Part shown: positions 57,301 to 64,000 of the stretch, piece by piece | Position numbering within the stretch: the stretch's first letter is position 1 | Layout of the letters: each line of letters starts with the position of its first letter | DNA from: Chlorobaculum limnaeum | GTDB lineage: Bacteria; Bacteroidota; Chlorobiia; Chlorobiales; Chlorobiaceae | Length of the DNA stretch: 64,000 nt | Direction: 5' to 3' | Assembly: GCF_001747405.1 (NCBI RefSeq) | Contig: NZ_CP017305.1 | Coordinates: 1,754,001-1,818,000 of the forward strand | The notes under the pieces: generated by a model | Databases searched by the model: none | What the model saw: the letters and a program-made list of their open reading frames with translations, nothing else | What the model was told of the DNA's origin: nothing | Position numbers and translations under genes: made by a program

Positions 57301-57789
57301 CGGATCGACGTAGAAGTGCCCCTGCGCCGGGCCGTTGATATTGTAGGCGAACTGAAGGCCGGTGTTGAACCACTGCGGCGAGTTCGGCGCGGCCATCTGC
57401 GCGAGCAGCATGTACGCCACCTCGTCGTAAAACGCCTGCGCGTCGTCGTCGGAATCGAAGTAGTTGTGCCGTTTTCCCCAATCCTGCCAGCAGCCAACCA
57501 TGCGGTGCACCACCTGCCTGATCGAGTGCTCGCTGCCGGTCACCGGCTGGCCATCCGCGCCGATGATGAGATTGCCATCAGCGTCGCGCTGGGGCACGCC
57601 GGTTTTGCGGAAATATTTCTGCGCGAGAATGTCGGAAGCAACCTGCGACCACGCTGCCGGCACCTCGACATCGTTCATCTCGAAGACCTTGGAGCCATCG
57701 GGATTGCGGAGCACGGAGGTTCTGAGCGTGTAGTCGAAACGGTCGTAAACGTTTTCACCAGGGGAGGTGAACAGGCGAGCGATTTTCAT
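54343..57789 (-). CDS. nrdJ: Adenosylcobalamin-dependent ribonucleotide reductase (class II)
   Basis: The product is 1148 residues from the ATG at 57789, which has GGAGA seven nt upstream. It converts ribonucleotides to deoxyribonucleotides using adenosylcobalamin. Features include [18 protein letters not shown] near 170, the active-site loops [21 protein letters not shown] (cited as [11 protein letters not shown]) and [19 protein letters not shown] (cited as [11 protein letters not shown]), and [16 protein letters not shown]. The C-terminal zinc-ribbon tail has [13 protein letters not shown] and [10 protein letters not shown], which relays electrons. The large size is the usual TIGR-type vitamin-B12 RNR of anaerobes. 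A cobalamin riboswitch lies upstream. Confidence 0.97.
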   Translation of the reverse strand: [1148 protein letters not shown]

Positions 57790-58020
57790 GTAAGGTCTCC
57801 AGGATCGATAAATGGTTGTTGACAGGTAAATCTTTTCTATTTCATGACTTACCTCATCCCGGCAACAAGCCGGAAGCCGTCGCGAAATTTCGACGTGGCC
57901 ATGCCAGATGCAATATAACCACCTCGTCAAACTGACGGAAAAAGATCATGAAATAAAAAAATCAGGTCGTTGAAAAGGACACCAGGCTCTCTTCCCGGAG
58001 CCAATCGGCGGCATTCATCA
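57790..58020 (-). promoter_or_regulatory. Leader between cobalamin riboswitch and nrdJ
   Basis: This 231-bp stretch holds no gene. On the minus strand GGCTC-CGGGAAGA-GAGCC forms a hairpin at about 57985-58003. A T7 run lies at 57954-57960, roughly 25 nt later, and is a possible expression-platform terminator. The pairing immediately before the T run is weak, so the mechanism is unclear. Confidence 0.4.
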
Positions 58021-58260
58021 CGGCAGGTTTCCTGACTTCGATGGCTGCGCCGTCATGACAGCGCATTCACCGGAAACCTCCTTCCCCAGCCTTCCCCGTG
58101 GTAATCAGAGGTTGGCTGAGTGGACAGTCTCCCGCCGCGGCGGCGATGAGGGCAGAGCTGTCTCCATCGTCGCGCGGCAAACCATCTTACAGTTGCGGGC
58201 ACAGTGTGCGATTCCCACGCACTTCCCTTTTACCCGGATGCGAACACCCGGCACCGTAAC
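58021..58260 (-). ncRNA. Cobalamin riboswitch upstream of nrdJ
   Basis: Read on the minus strand, the element opens with GUUACGGUGCC. It continues through GUAAAAGGGAAGUGCGUGGGA, cited as AAAAGGGAA then GUGGGAAUCGCAC, and the core ACUGUGCCCGCAACUGUAA. Then come GAGACUGUCCACUC and AGCCAACCUCUGAUUACCA, and it closes with GUCAGGAAACCUGCC. These are the conserved B12-box blocks in order over about 240 nt. Adenosylcobalamin binding should regulate nrdJ, the B12-dependent enzyme downstream. Confidence 0.92.
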
Positions 58261-58431
58261 GTTCAAAGAACTCCCAATGGTAAGGATTTTTCTGAATGAA
58301 GGCAAAGCCGGAAGGCGATTTTCCGGACGGCGGAGGGGTGACTTAACGATGCTGAACCCGCCCGACGCGGATGGCAAAACGCTTTGCGGGCGAGGAGCGG
58401 GAAAGAATTTTTTTACGGTCGAGATGGCACG
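58261..58431. other. Gene-free spacer
   Basis: 171 bp lie between the 5' end of the cobalamin riboswitch and the 3' end of the reductase/epimerase gene. The nrdJ promoter should lie here on the minus strand, but no clear -35/-10 pair stands out. Confidence 0.4.
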
Positions 58432-59439
58432 TCATTTCACCTTCCACTGCGACGGCTCGACCGTCACCAGCCACTCCAGCGTGCGCCGGATGCCCTCGTC
58501 TTGCGGCACTTCGCTGCGCCAGCCGAGCGTTTTGCGGGCTTTCGACACATCGGCCAAAGCCCGCGAGGCGAGCACATCGACCGCCTGCCGGGTCAAGAGC
58601 GGGCGCTTTTCGCTTCCGGCAATCCGCCAGGCAACCTCCATCGCTCCAGCGACGGCCCGAACGAGGCCGAAGGGCAGGTGGAGCGACGGCGGCGGCGAGC
58701 CAATCGCCACGGCGACGCGCCGACACACCTCTTCGAAGGTGATTGCCTCGCCGTCGCAGGCCATGAACGCCTCGGCCTCGGCTTCCGGGCGGCTGGCGGC
58801 GAGCATCGCCAGATCGACGAGGTTGTCGATATAGATCATGCTCATCGGCGCATTGCGCGACCAGTAGAACATCTGCCGCTTGCGGATGGTGTCGGCAAGC
58901 AGCGGAAAGAGCGTCCGGTCGCCGGGGCCATAGACCCACACCGGGTAGAGAATGCTCGCCGAAAGCCCCCGCTTCATGGCCGACCAAACCTCGTTCGTGC
59001 CGCCGATTTTGGTATCGGGATAGGATTGCTTTCGCGTCATGTAGGGCGTCTCTTCGTCGATGCGGCCAAGCAGATGGTGGTCGAAGCACTCGAACGAGCT
59101 GACATGCACCAGCCGCCCGACCCCGTGCCGGAGCGCGGACTCGCAAATCGCGCGGGTGCCGCCGACATTGATGTTAATGAAATCCTGCATCGGCCCCCAG
59201 TCGGAGGTCAGCGCCGCAGCGTGCAGCACGAGATCGCACCCGCGCACGGCGACATCGACCGCTTCGGCATCGCGCACATCCCCCTCGACCACCTCCACGC
59301 CGGAGCTTCGCAGCGACGGAATGCACGCATTCCCCTTTCGCACCAGCGCCTTCACGCGGGCCCCGTCCCGCAGGCACCGCTTCACCAGATGCGAACCGAT
59401 AAACCCGGACGCGCCGGTAACAAGAACTGTTTTGGTCAT
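58432..59439 (-). CDS. NAD-dependent epimerase/dehydratase (extended SDR)
   Basis: The 335-residue Rossmann protein begins TKTVLVTGASGFIGSHLVKR with the GxxGxxG cofactor motif. It has DVRDAEAVDVAV, HAAALTSDWG, the catalytic region HVSSFE and a YxxxK (SYPDTKIGGTNE, near 145-150), and the substrate side YPVWVYGPGDRTLFP. It is most like 3-beta-hydroxysteroid dehydrogenase/isomerase-type and nucleoside-sugar SDRs. The substrate is unknown. The C-terminus FEEVCRRVAVAIG...KTLGWRSEVPQDEGIRRTLEWL (ending TLEWL) is typical of the group. It appears monocistronic. Confidence 0.88.
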   Translation of the reverse strand: MTKTVLVTGASGFIGSHLVKRCLRDGARVKALVRKGNACIPSLRSSGVEVVEGDVRDAEAVDVAVRGCDLVLHAAALTSDWGPMQDFININVGGTRAICESALRHGVGRLVHVSSFECFDHHLLGRIDEETPYMTRKQSYPDTKIGGTNEVWSAMKRGLSASILYPVWVYGPGDRTLFPLLADTIRKRQMFYWSRNAPMSMIYIDNLVDLAMLAASRPEAEAEAFMACDGEAITFEEVCRRVAVAIGSPPPSLHLPFGLVRAVAGAMEVAWRIAGSEKRPLLTRQAVDVLASRALADVSKARKTLGWRSEVPQDEGIRRTLEWLVTVEPSQWKVK

Positions 59440-59576
59440 ATGATTTGAATGTTTATGCCGGTCATTATCTCAGTGGAAAAAACAAAAAGTTGAGTTGACC
59501 AGAAAGGGCTGAACACGTAAGCCCACAGAAGTCAGAAATGCATGAGCGGCTTCGCGCGACATCGCAACCACATTAC

Positions 59577-60830
59577 CTATTGCCGAGGCTTGAATTTCCC
59601 CGTCGCCTCGTCAAAATCCAGACAACGTTCGACACCAAACGCCTGCCACAACGTATCGAGCAATGGCCGAATAACGTTGTCAATGAGGCCGTCATCATCT
59701 ACAGTTTCAATATCCTCGATCCAAACATCCGATGGAACAAGGTGCTGGCGATCCGACTTCTTGGGGTGTCTGGATGGACGAAACGAATTGCCAATTTCAA
59801 GCTCATAATCTTTAACGTTGACAATGCTTACTCCCAAAAGTGCTGGCCCAGAGAAACCCCAGAGTCTCACTGACTTGATGAACTTTATTATTGAGTAATA
59901 GAAAAACACAGACATTTGGTATGACCATACATTTGCCTTTTTATTTCTGTGAAAGTTTTCTTCAATAACACCGCCAAGCTGTACGCCTTCAAGGACACCT
60001 ATTCTGAAAATATGGTTGTAACCAAATTCCCCATCATCTCCTCCTAATCCTGTATGCACAACCAATCCGTCGATATTAAAAGAACGACTACCGCCACCCC
60101 AATCAACTCCAATAAATTCTGTATAACCTTTGTCATAAATTGGTTTCAAATCCACACTCATTCGTCCCGCCAAACCAGCAATCGGCACCAGATGCACCAC
60201 GAGTTGCGGGCCTGCTTTCAGCGGCACGGGCGTTTCTCCTTTCGCGATGAGTTCGCGGCGGGTTGCGATGAAGCGGCGGGCTTGTTCGGCGAGCGTGGCC
60301 GTGCGGTCAAAGGCTCCGCGAATCTGATCATATGACATCTCTGAAATCATTGTGCCGTTACGCATAACAAAACGCCACCATTGGTTATTGTTGTTCTTGT
60401 TTTTGCTTATTCGAATGCCGTGTGGCCCATCATACGACGCCGGAACCCGCAGGATGAGGACATATCCTCCGGCTACCTCAACCTTGTGAAATGTCAGACC
60501 ATGAATTTTTGGCTCTATTCTTGCGTCAAGCACGTGTCTGATTCGGCGCTCAGCCGCATCTGCGGACTCTGTTGTGGTAATCGGAACAATGTCATTGGCA
60601 ACGCCCGCCTTCTCTTGAATTCCATAGACGAAATGACCCCCATCCGCATTGGCAAACGCGACAACGTCTTTGCAAAGCTCAATCTTTTTTTTATCCGGCT
60701 CGCTCTTGTCCCGTTCGATTGTTTCCGGCAGCTCTCGTTTGAAATCCAACGTTTGAGACTCCGGGCATTCGCTTTCGCACAACTGCCGGAGAAAGGCTTC
60801 GTCAATGGTCGCAAGTGATAGTGGCAACAT
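59577..60830 (-). CDS. AlbA_2 / Schlafen-like domain protein
   Basis: The 417-residue protein has an N-terminal AlbA_2 (Schlafen AAA_4-type) domain: ESQTLDFKRELPETIERDK, KDVVAFANADGGHFVYGIQE, and the later RIEPKIHGLTFHKVEV and ILRVPASYDGPHGI. The remaining 230 residues are unfamiliar, with a beta-rich segment and a partly AT-rich coding region. AlbA_2 proteins are putative nucleic-acid-binding or nuclease-like modules found in regulators and defence loci. No DEAD or helix-turn-helix partner is fused here. It stands alone between metabolic genes. Function unassigned. Confidence 0.8.
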   Translation of the reverse strand: MLPLSLATIDEAFLRQLCESECPESQTLDFKRELPETIERDKSEPDKKKIELCKDVVAFANADGGHFVYGIQEKAGVANDIVPITTTESADAAERRIRHVLDARIEPKIHGLTFHKVEVAGGYVLILRVPASYDGPHGIRISKNKNNNNQWWRFVMRNGTMISEMSYDQIRGAFDRTATLAEQARRFIATRRELIAKGETPVPLKAGPQLVVHLVPIAGLAGRMSVDLKPIYDKGYTEFIGVDWGGGSRSFNIDGLVVHTGLGGDDGEFGYNHIFRIGVLEGVQLGGVIEENFHRNKKANVWSYQMSVFFYYSIIKFIKSVRLWGFSGPALLGVSIVNVKDYELEIGNSFRPSRHPKKSDRQHLVPSDVWIEDIETVDDDGLIDNVIRPLLDTLWQAFGVERCLDFDEATGKFKPRQ

Positions 60831-61047
60831 GGTTTGGGGTAAACCTGTGAAAAGTTATAAGTACAAACGACGCATAAAAAGATACGCTTTACCGAAGCAA
60901 AAAATGTCCTCCCGATTTCAAAGCCGCTCGATGCAACGGTAAAATGGCGCTGGATGCTTCGCTTCGCTCAGCATGACAGAAAAATCAGGAACTCCCCGTA
61001 TCACCGCTCTCCCGCTCTTCCCCAATTCATAATTCATAACTCATCAT
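60831..61047. other. Intergenic region with repeat tracts
   Basis: No gene is seen. It contains a TTCGCTTCGCTCAGCATGAC half-palindrome near 60956-60975, resembling the end of a short mobile repeat, and the AATTCAT-type tract at 61024-61056. Confidence 0.45.
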
Positions 61048-61056
61048 TCATAATTC
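61024..61056. repeat. AATTCAT-type simple repeat
   Basis: AATTCATAATTCATAACTC, ATCATTCATAATTC and related units lie just 3' of the minus-strand pentapeptide-repeat gene. The same motif occurs at 36694 and 38881. Confidence 0.6.
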
Positions 61057-62136
61057 GCGCCCCTTCCCCTCCCGCTTTCTCAGCAGCTCGACCAGTTCGG
61101 CGGTGAGGGTGGCCTGGCTTTCGAAGGCTTCGGTGAGGCGTTCCATGTCGGTTCGGCGGTTGCGTTCGGTTTCGGCATCGAAAAGGATCGGCTTCTGGAA
61201 GCCTTCGGAGAGGCTGAAGAGGCGCAGGCAGATTCGAATCAGGATGAGGTACACGACCGGCAAAAGATATTCTCCCAGAATGACCGGCATTTGCTGGTAG
61301 TGGCGGATGACCGAGTCCCAGTCGCCGATGGCGAGAGCGCTCCACTGGACGAAGAAGTAGAGGTAGATCAGCGGATGACCGATGAGAAGAAGACGCAGGA
61401 TTTTGGACTGGCGCTTGCCAGCCGGGTCGCTCTCGTATTTGGAGAGCAACCACGGGAAGTGGCCGACCAGCATGGCGGCCCGGCGGTCGTTGAGGTAGCG
61501 CGCGCCTTGCAGCGCCGAGTCGATGAACGAGGCAACCTGACTCAGAAATGCCGCCGAGAGAATGGTGGCAAGGAAAGCGTAACTGAAATCATCGAACTTG
61601 AACGACCCGGCCAGGTACGGCAGAGTGACGGTTTTGGGCTTGATGACGATGAAAAGCAGGGCGATTCCGGCAAGCGTCACCGAAAAGGTGTGCAGCTTGC
61701 GAGCATGGCGCAGGCTCTCGACCACCGCCTCGGCGTTGGCGCCCTGCATGGAGTTGCCGGGCGGGTCGAGGCGCATGAGCGCCGCCGAGTCGGTCGAGGG
61801 CGAGTAGAGGCCGTTGACGCCGATCTGACACCCCGCGACACCGTCGTAACGCGTGGAGAGGTCGATGGTGCTGCGGCTGAGATTGACGCCATCGAGCCGC
61901 GCTCCCGACAGGTCGGCGCCGCGAAGATCGGCCCCGCGCAAATCCGCGCCGGAGAGCTTCGCCTTGATGAGCACCGTGCCCGTGAGGTCGGCCTCCGAAA
62001 AATCGATGCCTTTCAGGTCGGCAGCGCTGAAATCGGCGTGGCTGAGGTCGGGCCGAATTTCGGGCTGGGCTTGCCGCCAGTGGTTCCAGCTTCCGACTCC
62101 GGCCCTGAGCCTGTCGAGATGTTTTTTGTCAGCCAT
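61048..62136 (-). CDS. Pentapeptide-repeat membrane protein
   Basis: The 362-residue product has an N-terminal run of about ten pentapeptide repeats (A-D/N-L-x-x pattern: ADFSAADLKGIDFSEADL, SGADLRGADLRGADLSGARL) over residues 30-90. A linker follows, then four hydrophobic segments (about 150-170, 185-210, 250-272 and 285-310). The C-terminal cytosolic coiled tail has AETERNRRTDMERLTEAFE. Pentapeptide repeats form a right-handed beta-helix used for protein contacts. The membrane-anchored version has no assigned role. It lies 15 bp downstream of the secreted nuclease-like gene and may share its transcript. Confidence 0.85.
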   Translation of the reverse strand: MADKKHLDRLRAGVGSWNHWRQAQPEIRPDLSHADFSAADLKGIDFSEADLTGTVLIKAKLSGADLRGADLRGADLSGARLDGVNLSRSTIDLSTRYDGVAGCQIGVNGLYSPSTDSAALMRLDPPGNSMQGANAEAVVESLRHARKLHTFSVTLAGIALLFIVIKPKTVTLPYLAGSFKFDDFSYAFLATILSAAFLSQVASFIDSALQGARYLNDRRAAMLVGHFPWLLSKYESDPAGKRQSKILRLLLIGHPLIYLYFFVQWSALAIGDWDSVIRHYQQMPVILGEYLLPVVYLILIRICLRLFSLSEGFQKPILFDAETERNRRTDMERLTEAFESQATLTAELVELLRKREGKGREL

Positions 62137-62151
62137 GCGGAATCCGTGCGT

Positions 62152-62895
62152 TCACTGCATGACGACAGCCTTCTCGCCCGCCGTCTTCTGCGTTCTTTCG
62201 AGCCAGGCGAGAATGGCGTTGAAGAGCGAGGCGCTGCGAATTACCTGGGTGTAGCTCTCATCGACGGTCATGTCGCGATTTTCCTTCCGGATCTTCAGGC
62301 CGAGCTTGCGGGCCGATTCGGCGACGACGGCGATCTCGCGCGCAAGGTCGGCTTCGCTGTTGATAACCGGAGGCCGCATCATGCGCTGGATATAGCCGAT
62401 GTTGTTGCGCACGCTGAACTCGATGATGCCGTCATTGATGCTGTGACGCTGCTTGTTGAAGTCGTCGTAGGGGGTGTTGTGCAGCGGCATCGAGAGGTCG
62501 CCGCAGTAGTGGGCGCAGTAGACCAGCGGATAGTTCGCGTATTTGCCGCTCTTCTTCATCGTCTGGTAATCCCTGACCGCGCCGATGATCGCACCGTAAA
62601 GATGCCCTTCGTCGTCGTTGGTCTGGTTGTAGCGCCCGACCTGCGCCATGACCATCTCCGGCGTGACCGGTTTGTTGGCGTTGTTGTTGTAGTAGTGATT
62701 CGGGCTTTCGACCGGGCCGAACATCTCTTTCGACTTGGCCACGTCGGGCGCAGCGGAGCTGTACCAGAGTTCGAACCCGGCGGCTTCGGCAACGGAGAGA
62801 TGGGTTTTGTCGTGCCAGGCGTTGGCATCGGGCTGGAACGGCTGCGTGCAGAACAGCGCCGTCACTGCGGCGATTCTAATGGGCAGCAAGCGCAT
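62152..62895 (-). CDS. Secreted Zn-dependent nuclease/phospholipase C-like protein
   Basis: The ATG at 62895 has GGAGA nine nt upstream. The 247-residue product has a signal peptide (1-25) cleaved near DANA-WHDKTH. That gives a mature N-terminal Trp-His, which in S1/P1 nucleases and Zn phospholipase C is itself a zinc ligand. A further ligand cluster is CAHYCGDLSMPLHN (H-x3-D, H). Helical composition fits the family. It would act in the periplasm or outside the cell on nucleic acids or phospholipids. The exact substrate is not decidable. Confidence 0.82.
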   Translation of the reverse strand: MRLLPIRIAAVTALFCTQPFQPDANAWHDKTHLSVAEAAGFELWYSSAAPDVAKSKEMFGPVESPNHYYNNNANKPVTPEMVMAQVGRYNQTNDDEGHLYGAIIGAVRDYQTMKKSGKYANYPLVYCAHYCGDLSMPLHNTPYDDFNKQRHSINDGIIEFSVRNNIGYIQRMMRPPVINSEADLAREIAVVAESARKLGLKIRKENRDMTVDESYTQVIRSASLFNAILAWLERTQKTAGEKAVVMQ

Positions 62896-63054
62896 GATGA
62901 TTTTCTCCGGAAAGGGGTTGGCAAGCGAAACTTCTCTTATGCAAACAAGATACGCAGAAACGGAGAAGAGCGGCAACAGAGGAAGAGCGGACGGGCGGAG
63001 ATTTTGCCGGACTGCAACCCACGTTGGACGGAGCGGCAGCCCGGCGGCGGCAGG

Positions 63055-64000
63055 TCAGGCGGACATTTCGAGCATTCTCTTGATCGACTTCAGCGCCCCT
63101 TCGCGGAGCTGCTCATCGACGGTAATCTCCGGCGAGCGGTTCACCATGCAGAGGTAGAGCTTGTCGAGCGTGTTCTGCTTCATCTGCTTGCAGACACTGC
63201 GCGGGTTGGCAGGGTCTTTCGGTGCGGGAATGAAGGTTTTGCCGGGCGAGCGCTTCTCCATTTCGTAGAGAATACCCGGCTCGGTCGCCACGATGAAGCT
63301 CTGCGAAGAGCTGCTGGCGGTGTAGTTGAGCAGGGCCGAGGTCGAGCCGACGAACGAGGCGTGACGCAGCACCTCCTGGCGGCACTCGGGATGGGCGATC
63401 AGCTCCGCGCCGGGGTGCATCGCCTTGGCCTGGATCATGTAGACTTCGGAGTAAGCCTCATGCACGTAGCAGAAACCCTGCCAGAGCAGCATGTCGCGCC
63501 CCGTCTGCTTCATCACCCACGCGCCGAGGTTGCGGTCGGGGCCAAAGATGATCTGCTGCTCCGGCAGAATCTGCCGCACGATATGCACGGCGTTGGACGA
63601 GGTGCAGATGATGTCCGACAGCTTCTTGATTGCCGCCGTCGAGTTGACGTAGGTGATGGCGATGGCGTCGGGATGCGCCTCGCGGAAGGCGCGAAACTCA
63701 TCCTCTGGGCAGCTGTCAGCCAGCGGGCAGCCCGCGCCCGGATCGGGCATGAGCACCATCTTGCCGGGATTGAGAATCTTGGCGGTCTCGGCCATGAAGT
63801 AGACCCCGGCAAAGACAATCACGTCAGCCGAGGTCTTTTCCGCCGCACGCGCGAGCGCGAGGCTGTCGCCCACGATGTCTGCCGCCTGCTGGATTTCCGG
63901 CAGGGTGTAGTAGTGGGCAAGGACGATGGCGTTCATCTCCTTTTTGAGCGCCTCGACTCTACGAAGCAGCTCTTCGGTCGAAAGGGCCGCCGCCTCTTTC
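63055..64000 (-). CDS. nadA: Quinolinate synthase NadA (5' end outside the window)
   Basis: About 315 residues are visible, lacking only the first few N-terminal ones. NadA condenses iminoaspartate and dihydroxyacetone phosphate to quinolinate for NAD synthesis with a 4Fe-4S cluster. The sequence shows [47 protein letters not shown], cluster cysteines in [22 protein letters not shown] and [11 protein letters not shown], and the [11 protein letters not shown] loop. The frame continues upstream of the Met at 63936 to the window edge. It belongs to the prokaryotic three-domain class. Confidence 0.96.
   Translation of the reverse strand, partial: KEAAALSTEELLRRVEALKKEMNAIVLAHYYTLPEIQQAADIVGDSLALARAAEKTSADVIVFAGVYFMAETAKILNPGKMVLMPDPGAGCPLADSCPEDEFRAFREAHPDAIAITYVNSTAAIKKLSDIICTSSNAVHIVRQILPEQQIIFGPDRNLGAWVMKQTGRDMLLWQGFCYVHEAYSEVYMIQAKAMHPGAELIAHPECRQEVLRHASFVGSTSALLNYTASSSSQSFIVATEPGILYEMEKRSPGKTFIPAPKDPANPRSVCKQMKQNTLDKLYLCMVNRSPEITVDEQLREGALKSIKRMLEMSA

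Noticed and set aside
58055-58834. A 259-codon plus-strand frame
   Set aside because: It runs across the cobalamin riboswitch and antisense to the SDR gene, with no domain.

Overview
This window looks like a chromosomal segment of a green sulfur bacterium (Chlorobi), most likely a Chlorobaculum close to but not identical with C. tepidum. That placement is inference. It rests on a sepiapterin reductase that reads like the crystallised C. tepidum enzyme, DnaK/IlvD/LeuB proteins of Chlorobium type, a cobalamin-dependent ribonucleotide reductase, PEP-CTERM sorting and high GC. No rRNA, tRNA or CRISPR array was found.

Layout. 0-2.3 kb: end of an Hsp20 gene and dnaK. 2.4-6.4 kb: an orphan HigA-like antitoxin, a C_GCAxxG_C_C protein, a frameshifted DUF4062/NB-ARC/TPR STAND ATPase and an unknown protein. 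6.5-13.6 kb (minus strand): a complete Tol-Pal envelope operon (tolQ-tolR-tolA-tolB-pal-pal-cpoB), led by a membrane protein that fuses a phytol/dolichol-kinase-like half to a DUF92 half. 13.8-23.9 kb: a branched-chain amino-acid cluster ilvD-ilvB-ilvN-ilvC-leuB-leuC-leuD-cimA. It is preceded by what looks like a leader-peptide attenuator. LeuBCD can serve both the leucine pathway and the citramalate route to isoleucine opened by CimA.

24-26.3 kb: radC interrupted by a 1.6-kb insertion sequence whose ends, terminal repeats and 7-bp target duplication are all readable. 26.4-34.5 kb: cold-shock protein, sepiapterin reductase, YqeY, serS, metY-metX under a SAM-I riboswitch, rsmB and xerD. 34.6-38.2 kb is a rearranged patch: a small secreted protein, then a splinter of rtcB joined to a second copy of the xerD 3' end, a PEP-CTERM lectin-like protein and rtcB. 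38.2-48.8 kb: housekeeping genes (PEBP protein, beta-CASP nuclease, DEAD-box helicase, ThpR, archease, waaA, a frameshifted pdxA, ftsE). RtcB, archease and ThpR together suggest an RNA-end healing and ligation capacity.

48.8-54.2 kb is an accessory island. It holds two MITE-like elements, a yeast-type cytosine deaminase, a VapBC pair whose toxin lacks one expected acidic residue, a frameshifted HepT with intact MntA, decayed DUF4160/DUF2442 genes and an AT-rich orphan gene. 54.3-64 kb: nrdJ under a cobalamin riboswitch, an extended SDR, an AlbA_2 (Schlafen-like) protein, a pentapeptide-repeat membrane protein, a Zn-nuclease/phospholipase-like secreted protein and the 3' part of nadA.

The most novel-looking signals are the ilv leader attenuator, the STAND gene, the AT-rich orphan gene, the kinase/DUF92 fusion, the xerD/rtcB scar and a family of 9-bp tandem repeats placed just after stop codons.
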